From: an uncultured Mucilaginibacter sp.
GTDB lineage: Bacteria; Bacteroidota; Bacteroidia; Sphingobacteriales; Sphingobacteriaceae
Length of the DNA stretch: 64,000 nt
Assembly (NCBI GenBank): GCA_903864275.1
Contig: CAIPFE010000015.1
Span: 62,001-126,000 of the forward strand
Direction: 5' to 3'
Shown: in pieces, positions 34,660 to 45,100 of the stretch
How the letters are laid out: each line of letters begins with the position of its first letter
Position numbering within the stretch: the first letter of the stretch is position 1
Program-made: the position numbers and the translations under genes
The notes under the pieces: generated by a model
The model's database searches: none
What the model was told of the DNA's origin: nothing
Seen by the model: the letters and a program-made list of their open reading frames with translations, nothing else

Positions 34660-35103
34660 TCAAACGCCGAACTGCCTGAAGTGATGATCAAGATGCTTAA
34701 CCTGTAATGTATCCCACTCATCTATAGTCATGGGGCCAAAGAAGGGATGCGGGTCTTTGCTGATCACACCGGGGCCGGCGGAAAATCTTTTTATCAATTC
34801 AATTAATTTTTGTTTCTCCTTATCAAAGCTTTCTGCGTCAACAATTCTTGCTTCGGGAAACGTTGGCGTGTTATGCTTAAGCGGCTTTTCCATTATTTGT
34901 TTCTTGGCTATCCTCCCAAATACAAAGCCCAGCAAATTGCGTTTAAGCCGCAATTCACCCAATGCAACCTGGATAATTACCTGGCAATGGGCCATCATTT
35001 GCCCAACATTCATTTTGCCCCATAAAGCGGGTGTTGATGGCGTAAGTTTATTAATGCGTTCAATAAATTCGGCATTATCAGTTGCGTTGAAGATACTTTT
35101 CAT
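34660..35103 (-). CDS. DUF1569 (DinB-like) protein
   Basis: 147 residues. The family features are L-W-G-K-M-N-V-G-Q-M-M-A-H-C near 28-41 and L-D-H-H-F-R-Q-F-G-V at the C-terminus, with His residues placed like the metal ligands of DinB-fold proteins. Function unknown. It lies between two word-repeat elements. Confidence 0.85.
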   Translation of the reverse strand: MKSIFNATDNAEFIERINKLTPSTPALWGKMNVGQMMAHCQVIIQVALGELRLKRNLLGFVFGRIAKKQIMEKPLKHNTPTFPEARIVDAESFDKEKQKLIELIKRFSAGPGVISKDPHPFFGPMTIDEWDTLQVKHLDHHFRQFGV

Positions 35104-35141
35104 GATGAGATTTTTTTGATAACGCTAATGTAACTGAAAAA

Positions 35142-35212
35142 AGTTCATGGTTCATAGTTCATAGTTCATGGTAATAATTGCAGCGGCTATGAACTATGAA
35201 CCATCAACTATA
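35142..35212. repeat. word-repeat inverted element (GTTCATAG type)
   Basis: Left arm 35142-35171 and right arm 35187-35212 hold the same words as the element at 34572 but in a different order. It lies between lysE (ending at 35224) and the DUF1569 gene. Confidence 0.75.
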
Positions 35213-35223
35213 AGCTTCTTCAC

Positions 35224-35877
35224 TCACGCTCCCGGCGGAGAGAAAACAAAATGAGTTACCAGTTTATCCAATATCACCATTGAGGCTATAATAAGGGCTA
35301 TACCGGCTACCTGGTTAAGGCGGTGCACAAATTTAATTGAAATCTTATCTCGCAGTTTGTTGGCATAAAATGCTTTGGTAGTATCAAGCCCGAATTGTAC
35401 ACAGAGTATGGTTAAAAACATGATGGCTATTTTCAGCGACCTGTTGTGCACGCCCTGGTGATAAACTGTACTGGCCGCGCCAATTACTATAGTCCAATGG
35501 AAAAGGATGGTAGGATTGAATATGCACATTAAAAAGCCCTTTAAAAAGTACCCTGCGCGGTGCATCCTGGTAGGTACGGTGTTATCGTAATTTATAATGG
35601 CCTTTTTAAACAGGTAGTAAACACCTATAGTAAATAAAATGGCGCTGCCAATTTCGCCGGCTAAAATTTTGTCCTGTTTGGTAACATCAAAATATTGCGA
35701 ACCGAACAGTATGGCGCCAACAAAAACCATATCGCTGCAAACCACGCCGAGGGCCAATGCAACACCGGCATGAAAGCCTTTTTCGATGCTTGTTTTTATT
35801 AATGCAAAAAAAACCGGGCCTGTTAAAAACGTTAGCACTAATCCAAATCCAATACCCGAAATAACAGCTTCTATCAT
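35224..35877 (-). CDS. LysE-family translocator
   Basis: 217 residues with six predicted helices and the family start G-L-V-L-T-F-L-T-G-P-V-F-F-A-L-I. LysE/RhtB proteins export amino acids or their derivatives from the cytoplasm. Substrate cannot be predicted. Confidence 0.87.
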   Translation of the reverse strand: MIEAVISGIGFGLVLTFLTGPVFFALIKTSIEKGFHAGVALALGVVCSDMVFVGAILFGSQYFDVTKQDKILAGEIGSAILFTIGVYYLFKKAIINYDNTVPTRMHRAGYFLKGFLMCIFNPTILFHWTIVIGAASTVYHQGVHNRSLKIAIMFLTILCVQFGLDTTKAFYANKLRDKISIKFVHRLNQVAGIALIIASMVILDKLVTHFVFSPPGA

Positions 35878-36052
35878 TAATTTACGCTTATGTGCGCTTT
35901 GAATTTAAAATGGCAGCACGAATATGCAATTTTATATGCTAAACAACCAAACTTAAAATTGTGATTAATTAATTAAAAATTATAGCGGAATTGCAAAATT
36001 TAGTTATGTTTAGTGATTCAATTAAACCTAATTGTATAAACCCTAAATAACA

Positions 36053-37723
36053 ATGGAACAAAACAAATCAACAAATCTTAAATCAGCGCTTTATACCCTA
36101 ATTACCGTGTTCTTCTTTTGGGGGTTTATCGGAGCGTCAAATGGCGTATTTATCCCTTTTTGTAAAGCCAAATTTGGGTTAGATCAATTTCAAAGTCAGC
36201 TTATAGATTTTGCATTTTACGGAGCTTACTATATTGGGGCCTTACTCCTTTTTATATTTAGCAGCATTGCTAGGAAAGATATTTTAAATGGGTGGGGATT
36301 CAAAAAAGGAATTATCAATGGACTATTGATTAGTACGTTTGGAGCTGCTATGATGATCTGGGCAGTTACTTCCGGGCATTACTTTCTGATCCTGGGTGCA
36401 TTGTTTATTGTTGGTTTGGGGTTCTCATTGCAACAAACTTCAGCCCAGCCTTTTGCAGCTTCATTAGGCGAGCCTCATACTGCATCAAATCGCTTAAATT
36501 TAGCTGGAGGTGTTAATTCATTTGGAACAACCATCGGCCCGGTTGTGGTTTCTTTCGCCCTATTTGGTGTAATAGCCAATGTAAACCAGGAATACATCAA
36601 GAAATTTGCTCAAAAAGCCAATTCTTTAGATAAGATGGAAATCCTGTATATGTTTGTAGGAGTGCTATTTTTGTTGTCTGCTGCGCTTTTCTTTTTTTCT
36701 AAAAAAGTACCCGCAGGTAAGGGCGATCCAACGTTTGAGCCGGCAAAAAAGGCAATGACCACACTAATTGTTATCACTGCATTTTTACTGGTAATTTTTG
36801 GTTATATTTTTTCACGCTACGGACAACCGGAATATATCCTGCATTTTATAAAGAATAAAGAAAAAGATTTCTTAGGCCTCGGCTTAACAATAACTTCATT
36901 ACTTGTTGTAATATTCGGATTATTATTTGCAAATACTGCTGCTCAAAAGAGGCCCGAAGGTTGGGGTGCAATGAAATACCCCCAATTAGTTTTAGGAATG
37001 CTTGGCATATTTACCTATGTTGGTGTAGAAGTAACTATTCAAAGTAACCTTGGGGCATTGTTAGGAACAAAAGATTTTGGCAGTATTACCGGTTCTGCAA
37101 TCGCTCCTTATATTTCAATGTATTGGGGAAGTTTAATGATCGGTCGTTGGGCTGGAGCAATCGCCGTTTTTAATCCCTCAAAAAGTTTAAGAAAAATTTT
37201 GTTGATTGTAGTTCCTTATATTGCTTTTGGCGTTGTGTTGGCGGTGAACTCCATTTCCGGCCAAAATATTACGCCTCTATACGCTTACGCAGGTGTTGTA
37301 GCAATCCAGATAGCTGGATTTTTCTTAGGTCAGGATCGCCCGGCCCGTACTTTAATGATTTTCGGTCTATTGGGTATGATGGCAATGATCATAGGATTAT
37401 TAACGCATGGCAATATTGCAACTTATGCATTTATGAGCGGTGGCCTGTTTTGTAGCATTTTATGGCCATCTATTTTTGCTTTGGCTATCGCGGGTTTAGG
37501 CAAATATACGTCTCAGGGGTCGGCGTTTTTAGTTATGATGATTCTCGGCGGCGGTATTATACCCCTCCTTCAAGGCAAGCTATCGGATATTCTGGGAATT
37601 CATCAATCTTACTTTATTCCTGTTTTATGTTTTTCTTACCTCGCTTTTTATGGATGGAGAATCATAGGTATACTTAAAAAACAAGGAATAGAACACGAGG
37701 TAGAATTAGGATCTGCACATTAA
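36053..37723 (+). CDS. sugar MFS transporter, fucose permease-like
   Basis: 556 residues with about 12-14 helices. The N-terminal half ([17 protein letters not shown] and [14 protein letters not shown]) matches the FHS group of the major facilitator superfamily, sugar:H+ symporters such as FucP and GluP. It is longer than the usual 410-440 residues because of an insert around 200-290. The dCMP deaminase gene begins 3 nt after the stop. Confidence 0.85.
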   Translation: MEQNKSTNLKSALYTLITVFFFWGFIGASNGVFIPFCKAKFGLDQFQSQLIDFAFYGAYYIGALLLFIFSSIARKDILNGWGFKKGIINGLLISTFGAAMMIWAVTSGHYFLILGALFIVGLGFSLQQTSAQPFAASLGEPHTASNRLNLAGGVNSFGTTIGPVVVSFALFGVIANVNQEYIKKFAQKANSLDKMEILYMFVGVLFLLSAALFFFSKKVPAGKGDPTFEPAKKAMTTLIVITAFLLVIFGYIFSRYGQPEYILHFIKNKEKDFLGLGLTITSLLVVIFGLLFANTAAQKRPEGWGAMKYPQLVLGMLGIFTYVGVEVTIQSNLGALLGTKDFGSITGSAIAPYISMYWGSLMIGRWAGAIAVFNPSKSLRKILLIVVPYIAFGVVLAVNSISGQNITPLYAYAGVVAIQIAGFFLGQDRPARTLMIFGLLGMMAMIIGLLTHGNIATYAFMSGGLFCSILWPSIFALAIAGLGKYTSQGSAFLVMMILGGGIIPLLQGKLSDILGIHQSYFIPVLCFSYLAFYGWRIIGILKKQGIEHEVELGSAH

Positions 37724-37726
37724 CTA

Positions 37727-38197
37727 ATGAGTAAACTATCATTCGACCATATCTTCATGAACCTGGCAACCGACCTGGCCAAACGCTCCCATTGCGTAAA
37801 GGCTCAGGTCGGTGCGGTTTTAACAAAGGATACACGCATCATTTCTATAGGCTATAACGGCCCCCCGGCAGGTACGCATAACTGCGATGAGGAATGGCCT
37901 GAAACAGGTTGTCCCCGCGATTCAAAGGGGAGTTGTTCACTTGCTTTGCACGCCGAAGAAAACGCTATATTATACGCAGTAAAAAACGGCGCCAATCTTG
38001 AAGGCGCTACTTTGTACACCACCCTATCCCCTTGCCTGCCTTGCGCACGGCTTATTTTTTCAGCTGGTGTAAAGAAGGTTTTTTTCGATAAATCGTACGC
38101 CGAATATAAAAAAATTGGGACTGATGAAGGTGTTGATTTTTTAAACAGGTTTGGGGTGAAGGCGGTGAAGTTTATTGTTAATGATTCCACCGATTAG
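37727..38197 (+). CDS. dCMP deaminase (ComEB-type)
   Basis: 156 residues with a complete zinc deaminase site: H75-A-E77 and C103-L-P-C106. The early N-G-P-P-A-G-x-x-x-C segment is typical of dCMP deaminase. It converts dCMP to dUMP for dTTP synthesis. It begins 3 nt after the transporter gene, so they are probably cotranscribed although functionally unrelated. Confidence 0.92.
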   Translation: MSKLSFDHIFMNLATDLAKRSHCVKAQVGAVLTKDTRIISIGYNGPPAGTHNCDEEWPETGCPRDSKGSCSLALHAEENAILYAVKNGANLEGATLYTTLSPCLPCARLIFSAGVKKVFFDKSYAEYKKIGTDEGVDFLNRFGVKAVKFIVNDSTD

Positions 38198-38220
38198 TTA
38201 AGGCGATTACACGGATTATT

Positions 38221-38310
38221 GTCTGAACCGGGATTAAACAGATTTTCCGGATTATGCAGATAGATACAATCAGGAGACTCAATAGAATCAGCTAAATCAG
38301 TGGTTCAGAC
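38221..38310. terminator. word-repeat hairpin between convergent dCMP deaminase and cmk (GTCTGAACC type)
   Basis: GTCTGAACC (38221-38229) and GGTTCAGAC (38302-38310) are perfect complements at the ends. Degenerate ATCAG/GATT words fill the middle. The same outer words bracket the GxxExxY gene, but no gene lies inside here. The right end overlaps the cmk stop codon. Confidence 0.65.
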
Positions 38311-38981
38311 TAAAGAAACGGTTCCACCATGCTTAACGCAAACAGCAGCTGTTCATCTGGCGTCAAATCAGTATTATCTAATATAATAGCATCTTCGGCC
38401 CGTCTCAATGGGCTTTCGGCTCGGGTAGTATCCTGGTAGTCGCGGTGGGCGAGGTTTTCGAAAACGTATTCCAGGGTGATATCCGGGTTTTTAGGCTGCA
38501 ATTCTTTAAAACGCCGCTCGGCCCGTACTTTGGGGTCGGCGGTCATAAAAAATTTAATGGTTGCATTGGGGAAAACGGTTGTACCTATATCGCGGCCATC
38601 CATTACAATATTTTTTGAGCGGCCCATGCGTTGCTGTTGTTTTACCATTTCTTTACGCACCTCATGGATAGCAGCAACCGCACTAACGCTATCAGACACT
38701 GGCATCTGCCTGATCTCTTCGGATACCTCTTCGTCGTTTAAAGTTATGTGTGTTTGATAATCGCGTGAATGAAAGTTCAGGTGAATGTTTTTTAAAGCGG
38801 CGGTTATTTTGGCGTGGTCTTTAAGATCGGTTTTATCCCGTAAAAAGTATAAGGCTACGGCACGGTACATGGCCCCGCTGTCCACATAAATAAAATTAAG
38901 CTTTTTTGCCAATGCCTTGGCCAGCGTACTTTTTCCGCAGGAAGAATAGCCGTCGATGGCAACTATGATGTGGTTACTCAT
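38310..38981 (-). CDS. cmk: cytidylate kinase
   Basis: 223 residues. The P-loop G-Y-S-S-C-G-K-S-T lies at 11-19, followed by Y-V-D-S-G-A-M-Y-R-A and the D-G-R-D-I-G-T-V-F-P-like block (G-R-D-I-G-T-T-V-F-P). It phosphorylates CMP and dCMP. A TATTTTAG box (one mismatch) ends 6 nt before the ATG. Confidence 0.95.
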   Translation of the reverse strand: MSNHIIVAIDGYSSCGKSTLAKALAKKLNFIYVDSGAMYRAVALYFLRDKTDLKDHAKITAALKNIHLNFHSRDYQTHITLNDEEVSEEIRQMPVSDSVSAVAAIHEVRKEMVKQQQRMGRSKNIVMDGRDIGTTVFPNATIKFFMTADPKVRAERRFKELQPKNPDITLEYVFENLAHRDYQDTTRAESPLRRAEDAIILDNTDLTPDEQLLFALSMVEPFL

Positions 38982-39002
38982 GGGGCGCTAAAATACGAAT
39001 TT

Positions 39003-39102
39003 AGTTTGCAGTTTGAAGTTTGCAGCTTTGGATAAAAGTTGCAGTAGCAGTGGGAGTAGCACATTTCCTAAAAGTGCCAACTGCTACTGCAAACTGCAAA
39101 CT
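39003..39102. repeat. word-repeat inverted element upstream of arfB (TTGCAG type)
   Basis: The stem 39039-39051 / 39080-39092 is 13 bp and perfect, with extra GTTTGCAG copies on both sides. It lies between the divergent cmk and arfB starts and ends 5 nt before the arfB -7 box. Confidence 0.75.
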
Positions 39103-39107
39103 TTCTC

Positions 39108-39115
39108 TACCTTTG
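39108..39115 (+). promoter_or_regulatory. -7 box TACCTTTG directly before arfB
   Basis: Exact TAnnTTTG match with 3 nt between box and ATG 39119, suggesting a leaderless transcript. Confidence 0.6.
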
Positions 39116-39118
39116 TCC

Positions 39119-39529
39119 ATGAATTTTACAAAGGCCGAACTGCAAAAGGAAATTTTTTATAAAACATCACGCAGCGGCGGCAAAGGGGGCCAAAACGTAA
39201 ACAAAGTTTCCAGTAAGGTAGAACTTCTTTTTTCGGTAAATAATTCCACCCTTTTTAATGAGGAGGAAAAGGAATTGCTGAACGATAAATTGCAATCCCG
39301 CTTTAATAAGGATGGCCTGGTACAGGTGATTTGCGACGAAGAACGCAGCCAATATTTAAATAAAGAAAAAGCCATTGAAAGACTAATTGTACTATTAACC
39401 AGGGCACTTCATAAACCCAAAATTCGTAAAGCAACCAAGATAAGTAAAGCTGCAAAAGCCGCGAGGCTCGAGAATAAACGGATTAATTCGATTAAAAAAG
39501 AAGGAAGGAAGAAGGGATTTGAGGAGTAG
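39119..39529 (+). CDS. arfB: ArfB-type peptidyl-tRNA hydrolase (ribosome rescue)
   Basis: 136 residues from ATG 39119 (M-N-F-T-K-A-E-L). The class I release-factor catalytic G-G-Q lies at 23-25 within S-R-S-G-G-K-G-G-Q-N-V-N-K-V. A basic C-terminal tail (K-K-E-G-R-K-K-G) is the mRNA-channel-binding feature of ArfB. It releases peptides from stalled ribosomes. The frame opens earlier at 39020, but that part is the repeat element translated. Word-repeat elements lie on both sides. Confidence 0.9.
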   Translation: MNFTKAELQKEIFYKTSRSGGKGGQNVNKVSSKVELLFSVNNSTLFNEEEKELLNDKLQSRFNKDGLVQVICDEERSQYLNKEKAIERLIVLLTRALHKPKIRKATKISKAAKAARLENKRINSIKKEGRKKGFEE

Positions 39530-39604
39530 TTCATGGTTGATGGTTCATAGTTCATGGTAGCTGCATTTCTTCGGCCATGAACTATGAACCATCAACCATG
39601 AACT
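39528..39604. terminator. perfect 30-bp word-repeat hairpin between arfB and the LpxR-like gene
   Basis: 39528-39557 and 39575-39604 are exact 30-bp complements around a 17-nt loop. Each arm is made of GTTCATGG, GTTGATG and GTTCATAG words. The left arm begins within the arfB TAG stop. It would be a strong bidirectional terminator. Confidence 0.9.
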
Positions 39605-39609
39605 ACTTT

Positions 39610-40572
39610 CTATTTAAATCGATATAGCCCCGTTACCGTCCCCCATTGATGGCTCTGGACCATTTCTTTATCATCAAGCGTATGGAAAATAGCCGCGATA
39701 TCAAAAACAAAACGGTTTGTGGTAAAGGCAACGCCAAACTGCTGGCTAAAAATAAAAGGCTCTTTATCCTTGGTGATCTCAAGTCCGCTGTGATTATCAA
39801 ATAGGCCGCCTTGTATGGTGGCATCATAGGCTACATAATTTGCGAGCGGTTTATAGTAGAAAAATATTTCGTGCACGTGAAGTAACCCAGCTATTTCCTT
39901 GCTGCTCGCGGTACTTTGTGTACTTACTGAGTTAAAAAGCTGGTTAAATGAGCCCAACCGAAGTATAGGGCCAACACCTGCTCCTGCAAACCCATTGCCC
40001 AAATTAAGATAGCTGGCTAAAGAAACGTCGATCCAGTCGGCCCTTGCAAGCAGCCTGTTATATTCAGCCGACAGGTTGATCTCAAAATCGTTGTTTACCT
40101 GGTATTCCCAGCCACTGGGGTGATAAAATCCAAAATTATCATGCACAAAATCCTGAACCTGTTTACCCAATGCACCGGGCCCTACAGTACCTATTTGAGC
40201 ACCTATTTTTAAGTTACTCTCATCTTTATATAAAAAGTTTAAAGTTGAACCTACGTATAGGTAGGCTGCAAACGGACGGTCAATAAAACCTGGCTGATCT
40301 GCGCCATTGATAAAAATGCTCCCGCTTTGGGGGTTAAATATTTTTTGCCCCATTTCAAAACCCAACACTTTATTTTGCAGTTTAGTGTTGCCTTTGACAT
40401 CCAAAGCGTGCCTGTAAAATAAAAAAATACCGTCGGTATAATACCTGTCCGATCCTTGCAAAAGATATGAGTCATTATCTGTTTCAGCGCCAATTTCGGT
40501 GCTGTGTGTTTGTGCAAATACACCGATCGAGGAAAACAGGAGAATCAGGAAGGTGAGTAATTTGAATTTCAT
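39610..40572 (-). CDS. LpxR-like lipid A deacylase family outer-membrane protein
   Basis: 320 residues with a signal peptide (about 1-20, G-V-F-A-Q). Family motifs include E-T-D-N-D-S-Y, S-D-R-Y-Y-T-D-G and I-D-R-P-F-A-A-Y-L-Y. The rest alternates as barrel strands and ends T-V-T-G-L-Y-R-F-K. LpxR removes the 3'-acyloxyacyl group of lipid A in the outer membrane; activity of this member is inferred. Confidence 0.85.
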   Translation of the reverse strand: MKFKLLTFLILLFSSIGVFAQTHSTEIGAETDNDSYLLQGSDRYYTDGIFLFYRHALDVKGNTKLQNKVLGFEMGQKIFNPQSGSIFINGADQPGFIDRPFAAYLYVGSTLNFLYKDESNLKIGAQIGTVGPGALGKQVQDFVHDNFGFYHPSGWEYQVNNDFEINLSAEYNRLLARADWIDVSLASYLNLGNGFAGAGVGPILRLGSFNQLFNSVSTQSTASSKEIAGLLHVHEIFFYYKPLANYVAYDATIQGGLFDNHSGLEITKDKEPFIFSQQFGVAFTTNRFVFDIAAIFHTLDDKEMVQSHQWGTVTGLYRFK

Positions 40573-40692
40573 ACCGGTTTATAAATTGGGCACTAAAATA
40601 GAAAAAAACCAACCATACCGTATAAATAAAAAAGCCAGGGTGAATTTTACCACCCTGACCATTTTTTACGAGTTAAAACCGGTGCTTATGTT

Positions 40693-42096
40693 CTATTGGC
40701 CATAACCCGGATTTTGGACAAGTTTTGGATTTGCGTTTAATTCAACCTGCGGTATAGGGAAAACAAGTTTTGGTGAAAAAGCAGGAGTAGCACCAACGTT
40801 TACCTGGCTATTTGCGGTAGAGGTCCTTTTTGCGTCGTACAAAAAGAAGCCGCCCTCAAAAGCCAATTCATGGACCCGTTCAGTCAAAACATCAGCAATT
40901 GTAACAACCGCCAGGGGTGCTAATTGTGCCCGTGCCCTTATGGTATTTACATCACTGGCTGCTTCGCTTCCTGCTGCTCCGGACTGGCCCAAACGGAGAT
41001 CTGCTTCTGCACGTATCAGGTACAGTTCAGCCAGGCGTATAACGTGCACATTACCGTCAACGTTGTCAAATTTATCAACTCTTAATGAACCGCCGCTATC
41101 TACATTATATATCCCGATCCGGGCATCACCGGTCTCAAAACCGGCAACAAAGCTGTCTTTTATTATAATATCACCGCGCCCGGCGTTATCTGACGATGCA
41201 TAAAATACATTCATCGTATTAAAGTTGACGTTATTAACCGATTGAGGAGTAAATTGAATAGCAAATACGTCTTCCGCGGTATTGTCGACATGCACTTGCC
41301 CCGGGTTAGGGAACTCATCCACATAATTAGCGTTCAGCGAAAATGCACCCGAGTTGATCACCGTAGTTGCCTCAGCAGCGGCATCGGCATAATCACCCTT
41401 CTGCAGGTACAAACGCGCCAGGATAGCTGCCGCCGAATATTTATTAGCATAAAAGCCATTGCTGGCTGGCAGTTTGGCTTCTGCGTCCTTAAGGTCAGCT
41501 ATTGCCTGTGCATACACGGCAGATACCGACGACCTGGCTACGAATGAAGCTGCAGTTATGGATGTCGTAGGCGTTAATATAATCGGTACCCCCAGATTAG
41601 CCGAAGGGGTGCCATCATTCCAATCCCGTCCAAACAGGCGTACCAGGTCAAAGTAGGTCATCCCCCTTAAAAATTCAGCCTCTCCCTGCGTACGATCCTG
41701 ATTTGTTGACGTGCCCGCTTTACTGATATTGGCCAGCACGTTATTCACAGCATTAATAACCTGGTAACCAGCGTACCAGGTTCCGTTAACGCTTGAGTTA
41801 TCAATTGTAATCGCCTGGTTAACCATGTCTGTCTGTGTTTGAAAAGTTCCTTGCCAGTCAAAAAGCGTTTGTGATGCCAGCATATCGGCATAAATATATA
41901 CACCGCCCCCATACAGATCACCTAAGCTTGCCCGGTTATAGGCGCCCACCAATGTTACCTGAACATCCTGTGCTGTTACTATTGCAGAAGTCTGATCAAG
42001 TGATTGATAAGGCTTCAAATCGAGTTGTTTACTACATGCGCTAAGCAACAATACCGTACTTAATGCTGTTATGTATATTCTATTAAGTTTTTTCAT
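40693..42096 (-). CDS. RagB/SusD-family nutrient uptake lipoprotein
   Basis: 467 residues from ATG 42096. It has a lipoprotein signal with lipobox L-L-S-A-C near residue 20, SusD-type N-terminal block (Y-Q-S-L-D-Q-T-S-A-I), central TPR-like helices and the C-terminal F-E-G-G-F-F-L-Y-D-A-K-R region. SusD binds the nutrient at the surface as the lid of the SusC channel. It follows susC by 16 nt. No glycan-degrading genes adjoin the pair, so its nutrient is unknown. Confidence 0.92.
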   Translation of the reverse strand: MKKLNRIYITALSTVLLLSACSKQLDLKPYQSLDQTSAIVTAQDVQVTLVGAYNRASLGDLYGGGVYIYADMLASQTLFDWQGTFQTQTDMVNQAITIDNSSVNGTWYAGYQVINAVNNVLANISKAGTSTNQDRTQGEAEFLRGMTYFDLVRLFGRDWNDGTPSANLGVPIILTPTTSITAASFVARSSVSAVYAQAIADLKDAEAKLPASNGFYANKYSAAAILARLYLQKGDYADAAAEATTVINSGAFSLNANYVDEFPNPGQVHVDNTAEDVFAIQFTPQSVNNVNFNTMNVFYASSDNAGRGDIIIKDSFVAGFETGDARIGIYNVDSGGSLRVDKFDNVDGNVHVIRLAELYLIRAEADLRLGQSGAAGSEAASDVNTIRARAQLAPLAVVTIADVLTERVHELAFEGGFFLYDAKRTSTANSQVNVGATPAFSPKLVFPIPQVELNANPKLVQNPGYGQ

Positions 42097-42112
42097 TGTC
42101 TTACTATTTAAA

Positions 42113-45100
42113 TTATAATCCAACATTTATTCCAAAAGTAATAGTACGGGGCTGCGGCGCCGAGTAAAAATCATTGCCCAGATTATAAGGAGCGCTACTG
42201 GCCAGGAAGTCAGCATTTACTTCGGGGTCCCATCCTGAATATTTGGTGATCAGCCAAAGGTTACTGCCGTTTACAAATATTCTTAATTTATCAATCCCTA
42301 CTTTAGCAAGCATCGCTTTTGGAAAGGTATAACCTATGGTCGCCTGCTTCAGGCGAACATAGTTACCACTTTCCAGGTAGCGGCTGGATGCACTTGTACC
42401 ATTTGCATAAAATAACCGCGGTTCAGGGATGTTGGTTATATCGCCTGGTTTGTCCCAATATTTAAGCTGGTCAATAGTTTGGTTGTCAAATCCGTTACTG
42501 GCGTTGGCGCTCATATACTGGCCGCCCCCATTGTATATCATATTACCGAACGAACCATAAAAGGTGAATGAAAGATCAAAGCCTTTATAGCTAAAGGTAT
42601 TGGTAATACCCCCTGTCCAGTCGGGCTGGGCATTACCCAATACGGTATTCGCTGCGGCATTCGGGTCGTTGGTTGTTGCTTTATTCAAAGATCCATCGGC
42701 GTTTTTTGTGTTCAGGTAATACAACGCATCGCCATTGGCGGGATCAACCCCTGCGTATTGACGGCCATAAAAAACGCCGATCTCCTGGCCTTTAATAACC
42801 CAGTTTAAATCGGAAGTACCCTGAATTTGCTGGCCATTCAGATCGGTAACCAGGTTTTTATTATAAGCTACATTGAAGCTTGTGCTCCATCTGAATTTAC
42901 CAACAAAGTTTTCCGATGTTATCAACGCTTCAAAACCACGGTTATACATTTTACCTAAATTTTGCAGTTGGGTGGATATACCTGATGTTTCGGGTATATT
43001 AACAAACAAAAACATACCGCTTACATCCTTATTGTAGTAATCCAAACTTCCTGACAGGCGGTTATTGAAAAAGCCCCAGTCCAAACCTATGTCAGTTTGC
43101 AGTGTTTTCTCCCATTTTAAATTAGGGTTGGCAATTTGCGAATAACGCTGCCCGGGAGCGCCGTTATAACCGGCTGTACCCGAAAATAAACCCAGGGCCT
43201 GATAATATGCCGTACCGGCTTCTCCTGTTAAACCATAGCTCGCCCTTAACTTGAGGTTACTAAGTGGTTGAAAGTTTTTCAAAAAATCTTCCTGGCTCAG
43301 TACCCAGCCAACCGAGCCGGCGGGAAAATAACCATACTGATTATTTATTCCAAAGTTCGAAGATCCATCGGCACGCACGCTGGCCGAAACCAGGTATTTA
43401 TTTTTAAAGGCATAATTTGCTCTTCCGAAATAGGACACCAGTGTGCCTGCGCTTTGAGTCGAGCTACCGGCATTTATTAAGGCGGCCGAAGCTATTGTTT
43501 TGTAGGCGTCAGATGGAAATTGCTGGCCCGAAACACTGTTGGTAGTAAAGTGATTGTTTTCAAAACTGAAACCGGCTGTTCCGTCAAGCGTACTGTTGGT
43601 GCCTAAATTGCCTTTGTAGGTCAAGTAATGATTTGTTGTAAAGTGCACCTGGATTGTTTCATCATTGAAACCCGAGCCATTTAACGTTCCTGTATTGCGG
43701 TAAGTTAAACTATTAGCGTAGCTGTCCTCATTTTGATTCGTTTGATCAATGCCAAAATCCGAATGGAAAGTTAAATGCTTTATCAGTTCCCAATTGGCGA
43801 AAATATTGCCGATGGTATGGTAAGTACCAGTATGTATATATTCATTACCGACGCTGATCAGGGGGTCATAATAAACCGGGTAGTTACTGCTTGCACCCGG
43901 CGGCGTACCGCTGATGAGCCCCGAGCGCGGGTCGATCACCGGCGTTACCGGCGATAATGCGACTATTTGCAATGGGGTTGAAAATGCATCGTCATTAGAT
44001 AAACGCTCGTTATAAACATGCGCAAAATTCAGATTGGCCCCTGCCGCAAATGTTTTAGAAATTTGTGAGACGACGTTTACGCGGCCACTGTAGCGCTGGA
44101 AAGAATTGCCCTTTAATATGCCGGTTTGATTTAAGGCCTGTCCGCCAAAATAATAGGTGGTCTTATCGTTACCGCCTGAAAAGTCAAGATCGTATTGCTG
44201 ATGCGGCGCTTTTTGAAACGCTTCCTTTTCCCAGTCGGTATTATAAGCCGTCCAATTAGTGCTGCCAGCTGCATACCTTGTAAACCTGCTTTCAACAAAC
44301 GCCTTGTCATCTGCAAGTGCGGTGGCGAGATCCGGTTCAGATCCATTTGCAACATCCAACGGGGCGGCGCCCACTGCAGCGCGTTCTTCAATCTGCAGCC
44401 ATTGGGTGGTATTTAAAAACTTGCGGTGCCTCGAGGGGTTATCATATCCGTATTGCGCACCAAATTCAATCTGTGCTGTCCCGGCTTTTCCTTTTTTGGT
44501 AGTTATCAATAAAACGCCTGCCGATGCACGGGAACCATAAATTGCCGAAGCTGATGCGTCCTTTAAAACCTCTATCGATTCAATGTCGTTAAAGTTGATA
44601 TCTGCAAGCGGGTTGGTAGCGGCCGAGGTCCCCGAAAGATTATCGTCGCTGATCACTATTCCGTCCATCACGATCAGCGGCTGGATCTGGCCATTTATAC
44701 TGGCTATCCCGCGCACCCTTATCGTGATGTCCTGGCCAAGTTTGCCGTTGCCTGCCTGTATATTAACACCCGCCGTTTTTCCTTGTATCGCCTGCTCAAA
44801 GGTTGTTACCGGGGTATTTTCAATATCCTTGCTGGATACAGAAGTAATGGCGCCCGTAATGCTGGAGCGCTTTTGGGTACCATAACCCACTACAACAACT
44901 TCGCTAAGTTGTTTGGGATCATATTCCAGTTGCGCATTTACTATACTGCCGTTTATCGGCAAGTCAGCCTCCTTGTAGCCAATATACCTGAAAACGAGGG
45001 CTTTGGTGCCGTCCGGCACAGAGAGGCTATAAACGCCATCTAAATTGGTTTGCGTTCCGGCTGTGGAACCTTTCACAATCACGCTTACCCCAGGTAAGGG

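Noticed and set aside
39020..39118. N-terminal extension of arfB
   Set aside because: It translates the word-repeat element and lies upstream of the promoter box.
34572..39604. Word repeats considered as CRISPR arrays
   Set aside because: Repeat units are 6-10 bp, directly adjoining and arranged as inverted arms; there are no regular spacers and no cas genes.
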